A stretch of DNA of 64,000 nt. Source: Marinobacter nitratireducens (lineage in GTDB: Bacteria; Pseudomonadota; Gammaproteobacteria; Pseudomonadales; Oleiphilaceae). The DNA lies in NCBI RefSeq assembly GCF_000708045.1, contig NZ_ANIE01000009.1, positions 248,001 through 312,000 of the forward strand. The letters run 5' to 3'. Below the pieces are notes generated by a model that saw nothing but the letters and a program-made list of their open reading frames with translations, ran no database searches and was not told the origin of the DNA. Positions 34,256 to 43,288 of the stretch are shown in pieces. Position 1 is the first letter of the stretch; each line of letters opens with the position of its first letter. A program made the position numbers and the translations under genes.

Positions 34256-36340
34256 ATGCAGGCAGGGTTTGAAGAAAACTGGTTTGCAGCGGGGCAAAGT
34301 GGGCTGTTTTCGCTTCTGCCCTATCTGTTGATTGGTCTGCTGCTCGCCTTGGCTGTGGCGCTCTTATACGTACGCCATCTGAAAAAACACATCCATCAAT
34401 TGATGTTTGATGTGGGTACGCGCTCCCGTAATCTGCGTAATGCCGACAGGGAGCTGAAAACTCTGTTTGACCAATCCAGTATTGCCGTATTCCTGATGGA
34501 CGCCCAGACCGCGTCGGTTCTCTACGCCAATACCACGGTGCTGGAGGCGTTTGGCGTTCTCAGTGCCGAGCACCTGAGCACCGATGTGCTTCAGCGACCG
34601 GATGCCTGGGCACCGGCTCCCTATAGTCTGAGGGATTTTGAATCTCTGGTCGGCGAGGCCATGCGGGCAGGCACGAAGTCCTTCGATTGGCAAATCCAGC
34701 CTGCCAGAGGGCAGGAAATCTGGCTCGAGTGCTCTTTGTCTTTCCTGACCTACAAATCGAAGCAGGCCATGATGTTTACCGGCGTGAATGTGACCGCCCG
34801 GAAACAGACCGAAGATCTTGAGAAAAATCGCCAACGGGCGCTGGCATCCATGGCAAGCGATAGCCCACTACACCAGACGTTGGACCAGATTGCGTCAGTG
34901 GCGGAGTCCGCCCTGCCAGGTGCGCGCTGCGCCATCATGCTCAAGGACTCGGAGCAATACCGGCTTCGTTGGGCCGGCGGCCGAAGCCTGCCCTCGGCAA
35001 TGCGCGATGCGCTGGATGGTGTCGCTATTGGCTATGGCGAAGCCAGCCCCGGAACGGCCGTATTCACCGGAACGCGCGTGGTTACCCGCAACACCAATGC
35101 GGATGAGCATTGGGCGAAGTGGTATCAACTGCTTGATGCTACGGGTGTCCGGGCCTGCTGGTCAGAGCCAATTCTCGGTCGGGGTGGCGAAACCCTGGGT
35201 TCGTTCGATGTCTACCATGATGTTCCCTGGACGCCAGGTGATGCAGACGTGGATCTGCTGACCGGGCCGGTTTTCCTGGCTAGCCTGGCCATTGAGCGAC
35301 ACCGTGCGCAGATGCAGCTCGAGCAGATGGTGGTCTCGGAAAAAGCCGTAAGGCGTATCAGCACGGATCTGCTGACGATCAATGGTGATGATGCTGCTGA
35401 AGGGCTGGAGCGCACCTGCTCTGCCTTGGGGCATTTTTTCCGGGCAGACAGAGTGTTTCTGTGCCGAGTCGATGACGCATCGCAGGAACTCAGGATCAGT
35501 CATGAATGGGCAGGAGAAGGATTGCCACTTTTGCGGCCGCAAATTTCGAGGCCTTTGCCGGTCATACCGGTCAGTCTGGAGGCGCTGTTCAAATCCTCAC
35601 CGTCCCCGGTTTTCGACGGCAACCATCCGGTACCGCCCATGCTGCAGTTTTTAGGCGAGCCGTTGGGGTTGGGGAGTTCACGGTCATTAGTGTTAACCGG
35701 AATCTATCAGGGAGAGCGGCTCATTGGTCTGCTGGGCCTGGTGAAAACGTCGACGATGCGGGCGTGGACGACCGAACAGCTTGAAAACGTGAAGCTCATG
35801 GCCAGCCTGATGGGTAACGTTTTGACCCGTGAGAAGCTGCTCAGCTCCCTCACATTCAGGGCGGTTCATGATCAGCTTACCGGCCTCTATAACCGCCATA
35901 AGCTGGAAAGCTTTATGGAGCAGGAAGTCGCTCGGTGTGAGCGTTACAGTACAACCTTCTCGGTGATTATTTTTGATCTTGACCACTTCAAGTCGATTAA
36001 CGACCGCTATGGACACAACGAGGGTGACAGCGTCCTAGCCGGGGTTGCGAAGATCGTCGAGGGCGATATCCGGGAATCTGAGATTGCCGGTCGCTGGGGT
36101 GGTGAGGAATTCCTGATACTGCTGCCTGAAACCGGGTTACAGAATGCCTCGGCCGTCGCCGAACGCATACGCCGTCATGTGGAAGCGTACCGTTTCTCGA
36201 TCCCGGTTCCTGTCACCATCAGTGTCGGCGTCGCGACGTTCCAGCAAGGCGACAAGCCCCACCACATCCTCCAGCGAGCCGATGGCGCCCTCTACGTGGC
36301 CAAAGGGGAAGGGAGAAACTGCGTCCGAACCGCTGCCTGA
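34256..36340 (+). CDS. Membrane PAS-GAF-GAF-GGDEF diguanylate cyclase
   Basis: 694 residues. One N-terminal TM helix (LLPYLLIGLLLALAVALLYV, residues ~20-40), a PAS domain (FDQSSIAVFLMDAQTASVLY), two GAF-like regions (around 210-360 and 370-530), then a GGDEF domain with the active variant WGGEEF. The inhibitory site reads RESE instead of RxxD, so product inhibition may be lost. It makes c-di-GMP from GTP. The ATG lies 25 bases after the tadG stop with AAGGA upstream and no terminator between, so it is the last gene of the Tad operon. Ends 5 bases before the convergent cryptochrome gene. Confidence 0.9.
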   Translation: MQAGFEENWFAAGQSGLFSLLPYLLIGLLLALAVALLYVRHLKKHIHQLMFDVGTRSRNLRNADRELKTLFDQSSIAVFLMDAQTASVLYANTTVLEAFGVLSAEHLSTDVLQRPDAWAPAPYSLRDFESLVGEAMRAGTKSFDWQIQPARGQEIWLECSLSFLTYKSKQAMMFTGVNVTARKQTEDLEKNRQRALASMASDSPLHQTLDQIASVAESALPGARCAIMLKDSEQYRLRWAGGRSLPSAMRDALDGVAIGYGEASPGTAVFTGTRVVTRNTNADEHWAKWYQLLDATGVRACWSEPILGRGGETLGSFDVYHDVPWTPGDADVDLLTGPVFLASLAIERHRAQMQLEQMVVSEKAVRRISTDLLTINGDDAAEGLERTCSALGHFFRADRVFLCRVDDASQELRISHEWAGEGLPLLRPQISRPLPVIPVSLEALFKSSPSPVFDGNHPVPPMLQFLGEPLGLGSSRSLVLTGIYQGERLIGLLGLVKTSTMRAWTTEQLENVKLMASLMGNVLTREKLLSSLTFRAVHDQLTGLYNRHKLESFMEQEVARCERYSTTFSVIIFDLDHFKSINDRYGHNEGDSVLAGVAKIVEGDIRESEIAGRWGGEEFLILLPETGLQNASAVAERIRRHVEAYRFSIPVPVTISVGVATFQQGDKPHHILQRADGALYVAKGEGRNCVRTAA

Positions 36341-36345
36341 CAGGC

Positions 36346-37668
36346 CTAAATAGGCCAGTCTGCGGCATCGACCATGTGCAGTCCTACGGGGTTATCGCTA
36401 TGGCCGCCCCAGCGGTCAATAAACGTTTCCAGCGGGTCGTATTGTTGCGCCTGCTTTTCCAGATTGAATCGTCGTAATCCCCTGGGATCGGCGCCCACGC
36501 CTGCCAGATACTGCCAGTTCCCATAATTGCTGGCGACGTCATAATCAACCAGGTGTTGCTCGAACCAGGCGGCACCGTATCGCCAATCCAGTTCCAGTTC
36601 GTTCACGAAGCAGCTCGCGACCAGTTGGCGCGCCCGATTGCTGATGTAGCCGGTTTCCCGGAGTTGATTCATGGCAGCGTTGACCACAGGGAACTCGGTG
36701 TTTCCCTCACACCAGGCCCTGAACCGGTGACTGTAGAACGTGGACGGGCGCCTTTTCCGCTGCACACCATCCCTGCGAAACAGGTTCGCTCCGTGACGGA
36801 AGGCATACCACAGAAAGTACTCGCGCCAGAGCAGCTCAAACCAGAGCCAATAGGTCGACTCGTTGCTGGTTTCGCTCTTTTCGTATTCATGGATGGACTC
36901 GGACACTTCCCGAACCGACAGGCATCCGTTGGCCAACCACGGTGACAGTTTCGACGACGAGTCCCAGTCGTCCAGCTCATTCCGTGTTTCCTTGTAGCGG
37001 GCAATTCCGTGGCTGACAAAGAGGAACTCTCTGAGTTGCTGCTGCCCCGCAGGCTCACCGCCGCTGAATTGTCCGGGATGCACAGGTTCGCTTATCGGCG
37101 GGCACTGGCCACGATTATCGTCGGGGAAACCCGGCGCTGGAGGCAGGGCCGTCAACGTGCGGATACGGAGCCTTTCGGAGTGGCGTTCGCCGGTGGACTC
37201 CACGCGTTTCCTGAACTGAGAGAAGGTGCCTGGCAGCTCATCAATGGGCATGGGCAACGAGCCCTCGGTAAACAGGCCGAGGGTCTCAAATTGCTGAAAA
37301 TGTAAGGAGGGATGTTGTTCCCTGATTGAATGCCACTGGCGAGCTTCTTCCGTGCCGGGAAGCCGGGAGCGAACGATTCGTTCGATCCGGTGTGCCTGTA
37401 CCAACTCCGGAATAATCTCCTCCGGTTCTCCCCACGCGATGTGCAGCCGTTGACCCATCGGCCGCAGGCTTCGCTCCAGTGCCATCAGGCTTTGCCACAG
37501 AAAACGCCATCGATGATCACCCATTGCCCTGCTTTGATGGGGGCCGGGTTCGAACCACCGTGGGTCCACAACGTAGACGCACAGTAGGAGGTCGGATTTC
37601 GAGGCAGCCAACAGGGCCGTATTGTCATGCAGGCGGAGATCCCGGGTAAACCAGTAGAGGGTTCGCAA
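36346..37668 (-). CDS. DASH family cryptochrome
   Basis: 440 residues. The N-terminal photolyase domain begins LYWFTRDLRLHDNTALLAAS; the linker has the DASH motif LPGTFSQFRKRVE; the C-terminal FAD-binding domain includes WFELLWREYFLWYA and the NRARQLVASCFVNELELDWR segment, ending before YGNWQYLAGVGADPRG. Cry-DASH proteins bind FAD and often a folate antenna, and repair pyrimidine dimers in single-stranded DNA or act as blue-light sensors. No photolyase-linked genes are adjacent; the next minus-strand genes, 100 bases upstream, are the MotAB-like pair. Confidence 0.92.
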   Translation of the reverse strand: MRTLYWFTRDLRLHDNTALLAASKSDLLLCVYVVDPRWFEPGPHQSRAMGDHRWRFLWQSLMALERSLRPMGQRLHIAWGEPEEIIPELVQAHRIERIVRSRLPGTEEARQWHSIREQHPSLHFQQFETLGLFTEGSLPMPIDELPGTFSQFRKRVESTGERHSERLRIRTLTALPPAPGFPDDNRGQCPPISEPVHPGQFSGGEPAGQQQLREFLFVSHGIARYKETRNELDDWDSSSKLSPWLANGCLSVREVSESIHEYEKSETSNESTYWLWFELLWREYFLWYAFRHGANLFRRDGVQRKRRPSTFYSHRFRAWCEGNTEFPVVNAAMNQLRETGYISNRARQLVASCFVNELELDWRYGAAWFEQHLVDYDVASNYGNWQYLAGVGADPRGLRRFNLEKQAQQYDPLETFIDRWGGHSDNPVGLHMVDAADWPI

Positions 37669-37769
37669 GAGCAGGCTCCCAAAGTCAGGTGGCAGTCATC
37701 TGTTAATCATCTTTACGAAATGCCCTTGCGAGAAGTTCAGCCAGACTGGAGATTCACGGAATGCATCGA

Positions 37770-38816
37770 TTACCGATCTGTCAGTTTGAGCTCGATTCGT
37801 CGGTTTTTTTGCAGGGCGCCAGGGCTGGTGCCTTCTGCCACCGGGAAGAATTCACCAAAGCCTGCGGCAGCCATGCGCCGCTGGGCGATGCCCCGGGACG
37901 CCAGGTAGCGAACCACCGACACGGCCCGGGCAGTGGATAGTTCCCAGTTGGAAGGGAATTTCGGCGTATTGATGGGGAGAACATCCGTATGCCCGTCTAC
38001 CCGCAGTATCCACTCCACATCGTCCGGAATCCGGCTGGCGACATCCAGCAATACGTCAGCCAGCTTGTCGAGTTCCCGTTTTCCGTCCGGGCCCAGTTCT
38101 GCAGAGGCGGAGGCAAACAGCAATTCCGAGGGCAGCAGAAAGCGGTCGCCTACGATACGAATGTTCTCGTTGCTGGCGAGGATGTCTCTCAGGCGACCGA
38201 AAAACTCGGACTGATATTGCTCCAGCTGATTGACCCGTTCGGCCAGGAGGGCATTCAGGCGTTTGCTGACCTCTGATAATGCTTCTTCTTTCTCTGAGGT
38301 CTTCTGCTCTTGTAGCTTCAGTGCTGAGGCAATCTGGCGTAGCTGCGCCCGAAGAGACGCGATCTGGTTCGAGAGGCGCAAGATCATGGCCTGCTGACTG
38401 GCGGAGATCTCGTCCTTTTCATCCATCGCTGCGTCCATGCCCGCCAGCTGCTCGTTCTGGGCGGATATCGTCGCTGTTTGCTGCATCAATTGCTGTCGGG
38501 AAGCCTCCAGCCGACTCACCAGTTCATTCTTGCGTTCAAGGCTGTTGTTGAGATCGTCCCGAAGGCTGGCAATCCGGTTTTCCAGGGCATCGTTCTGGCC
38601 CCGTTCGAGGCCAAGCAATTCCGTCAGCTCATTCAGCTGTGAGTGCAGGCGCGCCAACTGAGTGTCACGGTCGGAGAGGGTTCGGGTGAGGTACAGCTGG
38701 CTGACCACGTAAACCATCAGCACAAAAATCACCAGCATCAGCAGGGCCGACAGAGCATCTACAAAGCCCGGCCAGACATTGGTGGCGCTCCGACTTCGGC
38801 GCTTCGATCCGATCAT
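37770..38816 (-). CDS. MotB/OmpA-like protein with long coiled coil
   Basis: 348 residues. One N-terminal TM helix preceded by a basic stretch, with an acidic residue at its start (VWPGFVDALSALLMLVIFVL), the position of the ion-binding Asp of MotB. Residues ~40-200 form an extended coiled coil (repeats of E, L, Q, R). The C-terminus is an OmpA peptidoglycan-binding domain (VDGHTDVLPI, SNWELSTARAVSVVRYL, KNRRIELKL). It overlaps the MotA-like gene by 4 bases. The coiled coil is much longer than in flagellar MotB, so this is a non-flagellar ion-driven stator-like unit of unknown partner. Not the pomB paralogue in simple duplication: sequences differ throughout. Confidence 0.86.
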   Translation of the reverse strand: MIGSKRRSRSATNVWPGFVDALSALLMLVIFVLMVYVVSQLYLTRTLSDRDTQLARLHSQLNELTELLGLERGQNDALENRIASLRDDLNNSLERKNELVSRLEASRQQLMQQTATISAQNEQLAGMDAAMDEKDEISASQQAMILRLSNQIASLRAQLRQIASALKLQEQKTSEKEEALSEVSKRLNALLAERVNQLEQYQSEFFGRLRDILASNENIRIVGDRFLLPSELLFASASAELGPDGKRELDKLADVLLDVASRIPDDVEWILRVDGHTDVLPINTPKFPSNWELSTARAVSVVRYLASRGIAQRRMAAAGFGEFFPVAEGTSPGALQKNRRIELKLTDR

Positions 38817-39541
38817 GACAGCTCTTGCTCGTTACTCACTCGATCAACAAGATTGGTGACACCGGTGAGCCATTCTTCAAGTCCGTCATAGAAACGGTTC
38901 TGGGCGTGGCCGGCCTGAATGTCCAGAAAGCCCAGTATCAGCGAGCCCCCAAGACCCAGCAGCGAGGAGCTGAAGGCGGTGCCCATGCCTTCCAGCGGTG
39001 TCAGAAGCCCAGCCTGAAGTTCTGCGAACACCTTGCCAAAGTCTTCCTGGCCCATGTCCAGCCCGGTAATCACCTGGCCCACGGCATTGATGGTGCCAAG
39101 CAGGCCCCAGAATGTGCCGAGCAAGCCAAGGAACACCAGCAGGCTGATGAAGTAACGGGTGATTTCCCGCTGCTCGTCCATCCGGGAATGGATGCCGTCC
39201 AGGACCGTGCGTAGCGACAGGGTCGAGAGGGTGAACCGGTCTTTCTTTGCGTCTTCACCCAATTGTCTGGCCAGGGGTTTCAGCAGCCGGGGCTCTTCCA
39301 CGACGGAAAGGCCGGCATGACCGGTGCGGAACTGTGCCACCCAGCGCAGCTCGGGAAACAGCACGAACACCTGTCGATAAGTGAGCGCGATACCGACGAG
39401 GAGTACACAGAGTATGAGTAAATTAAAGACCCAGTTTGCCATGAAGGCCGTGATTAACGGCTTGTGAATCAGGACTCCAACGATCACGACAACGGTGAGG
39501 AAAAGAGTCATCCAGAAGAGCGTGTGTTTGGGATTGCTCAT
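38813..39541 (-). CDS. MotA/TolQ/ExbB-like proton channel protein
   Basis: About 242 residues from ATG 39541 (MSNPKHTLFW); the frame is open to 39583, but the extra residues are polar and lack a ribosome site. Two N-terminal TM helices (WMTLFLTVVVIVGVLIHKPL, WVFNLLILCVLLVGIAL), a cytoplasmic stretch, then the MotA/ExbB core (FLGLLGTFWGLLGTINAVGQ and LLTPLEGMGTAFSSSLLGLGG). Pairs with the downstream MotB-like gene (4-base overlap). Expected to form a pentameric ion channel in the inner membrane; the process it drives is unknown. Confidence 0.87.
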   Translation of the reverse strand: MSNPKHTLFWMTLFLTVVVIVGVLIHKPLITAFMANWVFNLLILCVLLVGIALTYRQVFVLFPELRWVAQFRTGHAGLSVVEEPRLLKPLARQLGEDAKKDRFTLSTLSLRTVLDGIHSRMDEQREITRYFISLLVFLGLLGTFWGLLGTINAVGQVITGLDMGQEDFGKVFAELQAGLLTPLEGMGTAFSSSLLGLGGSLILGFLDIQAGHAQNRFYDGLEEWLTGVTNLVDRVSNEQELS

Positions 39542-39639
39542 GGTGTTGGCCGATCCGTCTGGCATGTTACTGAAACATAGCACACTGCGTGCGGCACGCC
39601 TCCGTGGTAACTTAAACGTAAAAGAAGGTTATAGTTCAT

Positions 39640-39695
39640 GACGTATATGGCGACGTATATTCTGTCGTCTATACTTTGGCTGGCCTTTGGCTGGC
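39640..39695. repeat. Short direct repeats upstream of binding-protein gene
   Basis: GACGTATAT occurs at 39640-39648 and again at 39652-39660 (12-base phase). CTTTGGCTGGC is tandemly duplicated at 39674-39684 and 39685-39695. They lie 50-105 bases upstream of the ATG at 39745 and may be regulator sites or slippage products. Confidence 0.6.
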
Positions 39696-39744
39696 AATGA
39701 AATCGGAACCCGAGGATTCGGGATTACATGGAAGGAAACAAGCC

Positions 39745-40536
39745 ATGCGACTTGCAGCCGTACTCCTGGTGGCGTTTATTGCCATGCCCGCCCTTGCTCA
39801 GCAGGGCACCGAAACGGTGGCGCCGCTGACAGTGACCGTCGGAGCCAACCATGCGCCACCCTACCGCATCCTGAGTGGTGGAAAAGAGTCTGGCCTATAC
39901 ATCGACATCTTCAGGAACATCGCGGATCGATTGGGATGGGAAGTGATCTACCGTGAGGCACCGTTCCGCAGGGTACTGCGAATGATGCAGATGGGAGAGG
40001 TGGATATCATGCTCGGTCCGCTGCGGACGCCCGAACGAGAATCCATGATGGCGTTTGTCGCACCGGCATTCCCTCCCGAGCGCAAGCTGTTCTTTTACAC
40101 CGATGAGTCAAACCGGATAACGCGATATTCCGATCTCGACGGGAAACGAATCGGGGTATTAGAAGGTGCTTCTTATTTCCATCGATTTGACACCGATGAT
40201 CAGCTCCAAAAAGAACCTGCGCCCCGATATAAAAACCTGATGCTGATGATGCAGAAGGACCGGGTGGACGTCGTTATCGCCCCGGAGCTCGTGGGGATCT
40301 ACACCGTGAATAATCTGGATATGGCGGTCTCTATTTCCCCTTTCTTTGTGCCGGGTGAGCGTTCATACATAGCTGTGGCCAAGAACTCGCCAGTTCTCGA
40401 TTATGCCGATGATATCCGGGCTGCACTCAAGCTGATCAAACACGAAGGTGTTTATGAAGATTTGATACTGCGGTACATGGAACGGAGGGAACCTGAGGGA
40501 AAAATCAGCGGCAGTGGTTCCGCCGGTGAACTCTGA
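39745..40536 (+). CDS. Orphan periplasmic substrate-binding protein (PBPb family)
   Basis: 263 residues with a signal peptide (LAAVLLVAFIAMPALAQQ) and an amino-acid-type solute-binding fold: LTVTVGANHAPPYRILSGG, then ADRLGWEVIYREAPFRRVLR and MQMGEVDIMLGPLRTPERE. I start it at ATG 39745 with GGAAGGAAA upstream; the frame is open to 39676. No ABC permease or ATPase is linked. The downstream gene, 50 bases away, is a soluble GAF-PAS-GGDEF-EAL protein, so this binding protein may serve sensing or a distant transporter. Ligand unknown. Confidence 0.85.
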   Translation: MRLAAVLLVAFIAMPALAQQGTETVAPLTVTVGANHAPPYRILSGGKESGLYIDIFRNIADRLGWEVIYREAPFRRVLRMMQMGEVDIMLGPLRTPERESMMAFVAPAFPPERKLFFYTDESNRITRYSDLDGKRIGVLEGASYFHRFDTDDQLQKEPAPRYKNLMLMMQKDRVDVVIAPELVGIYTVNNLDMAVSISPFFVPGERSYIAVAKNSPVLDYADDIRAALKLIKHEGVYEDLILRYMERREPEGKISGSGSAGEL

Positions 40537-40585
40537 CGCTATCTCAATCGTATCTTTGTCTGAGTAGCAAAAGGACTGGTTTGAC

Positions 40586-43192
40586 TTGGAAAACTTCGGC
40601 AGCAGAACACTTCTCGAATTAGGGCTGGAGCTGGCCAAATCGTCTCTGATGTCACACGATTTTGCCATCCAGTCTGTGATCCGGCAGGCAGCAAAGCGTT
40701 TGCGGGCAGATCGCTCTTACCTGTTTTTGATTGACCAGGCGACGGAGACACTTTCCAACACCCATGAATGGTGCAGGCCCGGTGTACCCCCGCAGAGGGA
40801 GAGAGTGCAATCCTTGTCACTGGCACATTTTCCATGGCTGCGGGAAGAACTCTACAGGCAGAACGTCATTCACATTCAGGATGTGGATGACCTCGATGAA
40901 TCTGCAATGGCGGAGAAAGCTGAGTTCAAGTCTCAACGTATTCGTTCCATGATTATGGTCCCTCTGAGAGCTCAAGGGGGGGTGATCGGCTTTTTCGGGT
41001 TTGATTCGGTCGGGGATCTGTTCCATTTGCCGCCAATCCTGAGCGCTGAGTTGTCCCAGCTTGGCGTATTAATGAGTGCGGCGGTGCACCGATATCTGTG
41101 TCATCAGCAGTCCGTGAAACTGCAACGCAGTATCGATTCGTTCTCCACCCAGTTCCCCGGCATCGTCTTTCAATTTCGCCTTTATCCCGATGGCAGGATG
41201 CGATTTCCTTACGTCAGTTCTGCCGTCGCGTCGATGTTCGGCCGTGATCCGGAAAAACTGGGCCGGGACGGTCGCCCGCTTCTGAACCATGCTGTCGAGG
41301 AGGACAGGTCCAGACTGTTTTCACAGATTCAGAGATCAGCCAAGACTCTGAGTGCCTTCACCGAAAACGTCAGAGCTATGACGTTGGACGGCAGCGAGAT
41401 ATGGATTGAAGTCAGAGCTGTACCCCAGCGTTTGGCGGACGAAAGCATCCTGTGGCATGGCTATTTCCACGATTTCACCGAAAAGAAGAAGAGCTCTCTG
41501 GTGATTGAGCAGCAGAACCGGCGTAACCAGGCGGTTCTGGACAACATAGCGGACGGCGTAATCACAGCCGACAGCCAGGGGCGCATTCAGACGTTTAATC
41601 TGGCCGCTGAGTCGATTTTTGGCTATCCGGCCCATCAGGTCATCGGAAAGGACGTCGGCATGTTGATGCCGGTCAGGGTGCGTTCCCGTCAGCTCGCCTT
41701 GCTCTCTGAGTTGCAGGGTAAGGAGCCATCGTCGGGTCGCCGCGAGATGGTGGGAGTCACCTGGCAGGGACGCGAGTTTCCGGCTGAAGTCAAGCTTTCC
41801 CGGGTGTTGGATGAGGACGGTGAGCGTTTCATTGGTATCTTTTCGGACATATCGGAACGGAAATCATCGGAGAGGGAAATTGAGCGTCTCGCTTTTTATG
41901 ATTCCTTGACCGGACTACCCAATCGTCGTCTGCTTCGTGACCGACTTTCACAGGCATTGGCGTCGAGCAGCCGCTATCGGACTCATGGCGCGCTTGTTTT
42001 TATCGATCTCGACAACTTCAAGACGATTAATGATTCCGCCGGCCATGTTCAGGGTGACAACCTGCTGCGCCAGGTCGCAGAGCGTTTGACCGATACCGTC
42101 AGGGAATGGGATACGGTTGCCCGACTCGGAGGGGATGAATTTGTTCTCATTCTGAAAGGCTTTGCGGAAGATCCGCAACGGGCCGCTGCACAGGCCAGGA
42201 AGGTCTGTGAAAAAGTCCGGAGCGCGCTCATTGAACCATACAGGTTGGGGGATAGCTTCTACTCGGGCACCCCGAGCTGTGGTGTCACTTTGTTCTTTGA
42301 TCATGAAGTCAGTCTGGAGGAGTTATTGCAGCAGGCTGATATGGCAATGTTTCGTGCGAAGGATGATGGCAAGAATCGCGTTCGTTTCTTCGATGCCGCC
42401 ATGCAGGATGCCGTCAATTCGCGCATGTCGCTTGAATCTGATCTCCGGGAGGCTGTGCGAACTGAACAGTTTACTCTTCACTATCAATTGCAGTATGACC
42501 AGAACTCGATGCCCTATGGGGCCGAGGCACTGCTCCGTTGGCACAGCGATGCCAGGGGTTATGTTTCGCCTGCCGAGTTTATTCCCGCGGCAGAAGAGCT
42601 GGGCTTGATCGAGCCCATCGGCGAGTGGGTTTTGAAAACCGCGTGCAAGCAGCTGGTCAGCTGGGAGCGCCGGGGAAAGCCATTCAGCGACCTGACGCTC
42701 TCGGTTAATGTGAGTGCAAAGCAGTTTCACCAGCCCGACTTCCTGGATACGGTGATCTCAACCATTCGGGAATCCGGTGTGCGGGCCAGCCGATTGAAGC
42801 TGGAGCTTACGGAAAGTGCGTTAGCCTTTGATCTTCAGACTGTCGAGGATACCCTGCAATCTCTCCGTAATGTCGGCGTTAAAGTCTCGTTGGATGACTT
42901 TGGTACCGGGTATTCGTCTTTGGGTTACCTCAAGCGTTTGCCACTGGATGAACTTAAAATTGACCAGGGCTTCGTTCGAGACATTCTGGATAACGGTAAT
43001 GATGCGGCAATTGCCAAAATGATCATCAGTCTGGCTGGTGCGATGAAGCTGGCGGTTATCGCCGAGGGCGTTGAAACCCCCGGGCAAAGAGATCTTTTGG
43101 CGACCATGGGCTGTAGCAGGTATCAGGGTTATTTATTTGCACGCCCCCTGCCAGGGGACCATTTGGTGCGGCATTTGATGGCTGAGTGTTGA
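40586..43192 (+). CDS. GAF-PAS-PAS-GGDEF-EAL cyclic-di-GMP enzyme
   Basis: 868 residues, no TM helix. An N-terminal GAF domain (residues ~10-180), two PAS domains (~190-300; ~315-440 with ITADSQGRIQTFNLAAESIF), a GGDEF domain with intact LGGDEF and an REWD inhibitory site, and an EAL domain with EALLRW, SVNVSAKQF, DDFGTGYSS and AEGVE. Both activities look intact. The start is TTG at 40586, with AAGGA ten bases upstream; no ATG occurs until codon 22. Follows the orphan binding-protein gene by 50 bases on the same strand. Confidence 0.9.
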   Translation: MENFGSRTLLELGLELAKSSLMSHDFAIQSVIRQAAKRLRADRSYLFLIDQATETLSNTHEWCRPGVPPQRERVQSLSLAHFPWLREELYRQNVIHIQDVDDLDESAMAEKAEFKSQRIRSMIMVPLRAQGGVIGFFGFDSVGDLFHLPPILSAELSQLGVLMSAAVHRYLCHQQSVKLQRSIDSFSTQFPGIVFQFRLYPDGRMRFPYVSSAVASMFGRDPEKLGRDGRPLLNHAVEEDRSRLFSQIQRSAKTLSAFTENVRAMTLDGSEIWIEVRAVPQRLADESILWHGYFHDFTEKKKSSLVIEQQNRRNQAVLDNIADGVITADSQGRIQTFNLAAESIFGYPAHQVIGKDVGMLMPVRVRSRQLALLSELQGKEPSSGRREMVGVTWQGREFPAEVKLSRVLDEDGERFIGIFSDISERKSSEREIERLAFYDSLTGLPNRRLLRDRLSQALASSSRYRTHGALVFIDLDNFKTINDSAGHVQGDNLLRQVAERLTDTVREWDTVARLGGDEFVLILKGFAEDPQRAAAQARKVCEKVRSALIEPYRLGDSFYSGTPSCGVTLFFDHEVSLEELLQQADMAMFRAKDDGKNRVRFFDAAMQDAVNSRMSLESDLREAVRTEQFTLHYQLQYDQNSMPYGAEALLRWHSDARGYVSPAEFIPAAEELGLIEPIGEWVLKTACKQLVSWERRGKPFSDLTLSVNVSAKQFHQPDFLDTVISTIRESGVRASRLKLELTESALAFDLQTVEDTLQSLRNVGVKVSLDDFGTGYSSLGYLKRLPLDELKIDQGFVRDILDNGNDAAIAKMIISLAGAMKLAVIAEGVETPGQRDLLATMGCSRYQGYLFARPLPGDHLVRHLMAEC

Positions 43193-43288
43193 GGCTGCGT
43201 GGGAATCATGGCGCTTCTTTCCGGGACAGGATAGAATTTGTTGGCAGATAACAATTAGCGAGCAAACAATCTATCAAGGTAACTTCCT

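Noticed and set aside
37770-39541. Zorya-like anti-phage system (ZorA/ZorB) from the MotA/OmpA-like pair
   Set aside because: Zorya needs ZorC/ZorD or ZorE effectors next to the pair; here the neighbours are a cryptochrome and a binding protein. The OmpA protein also resembles the widespread housekeeping-type pair.
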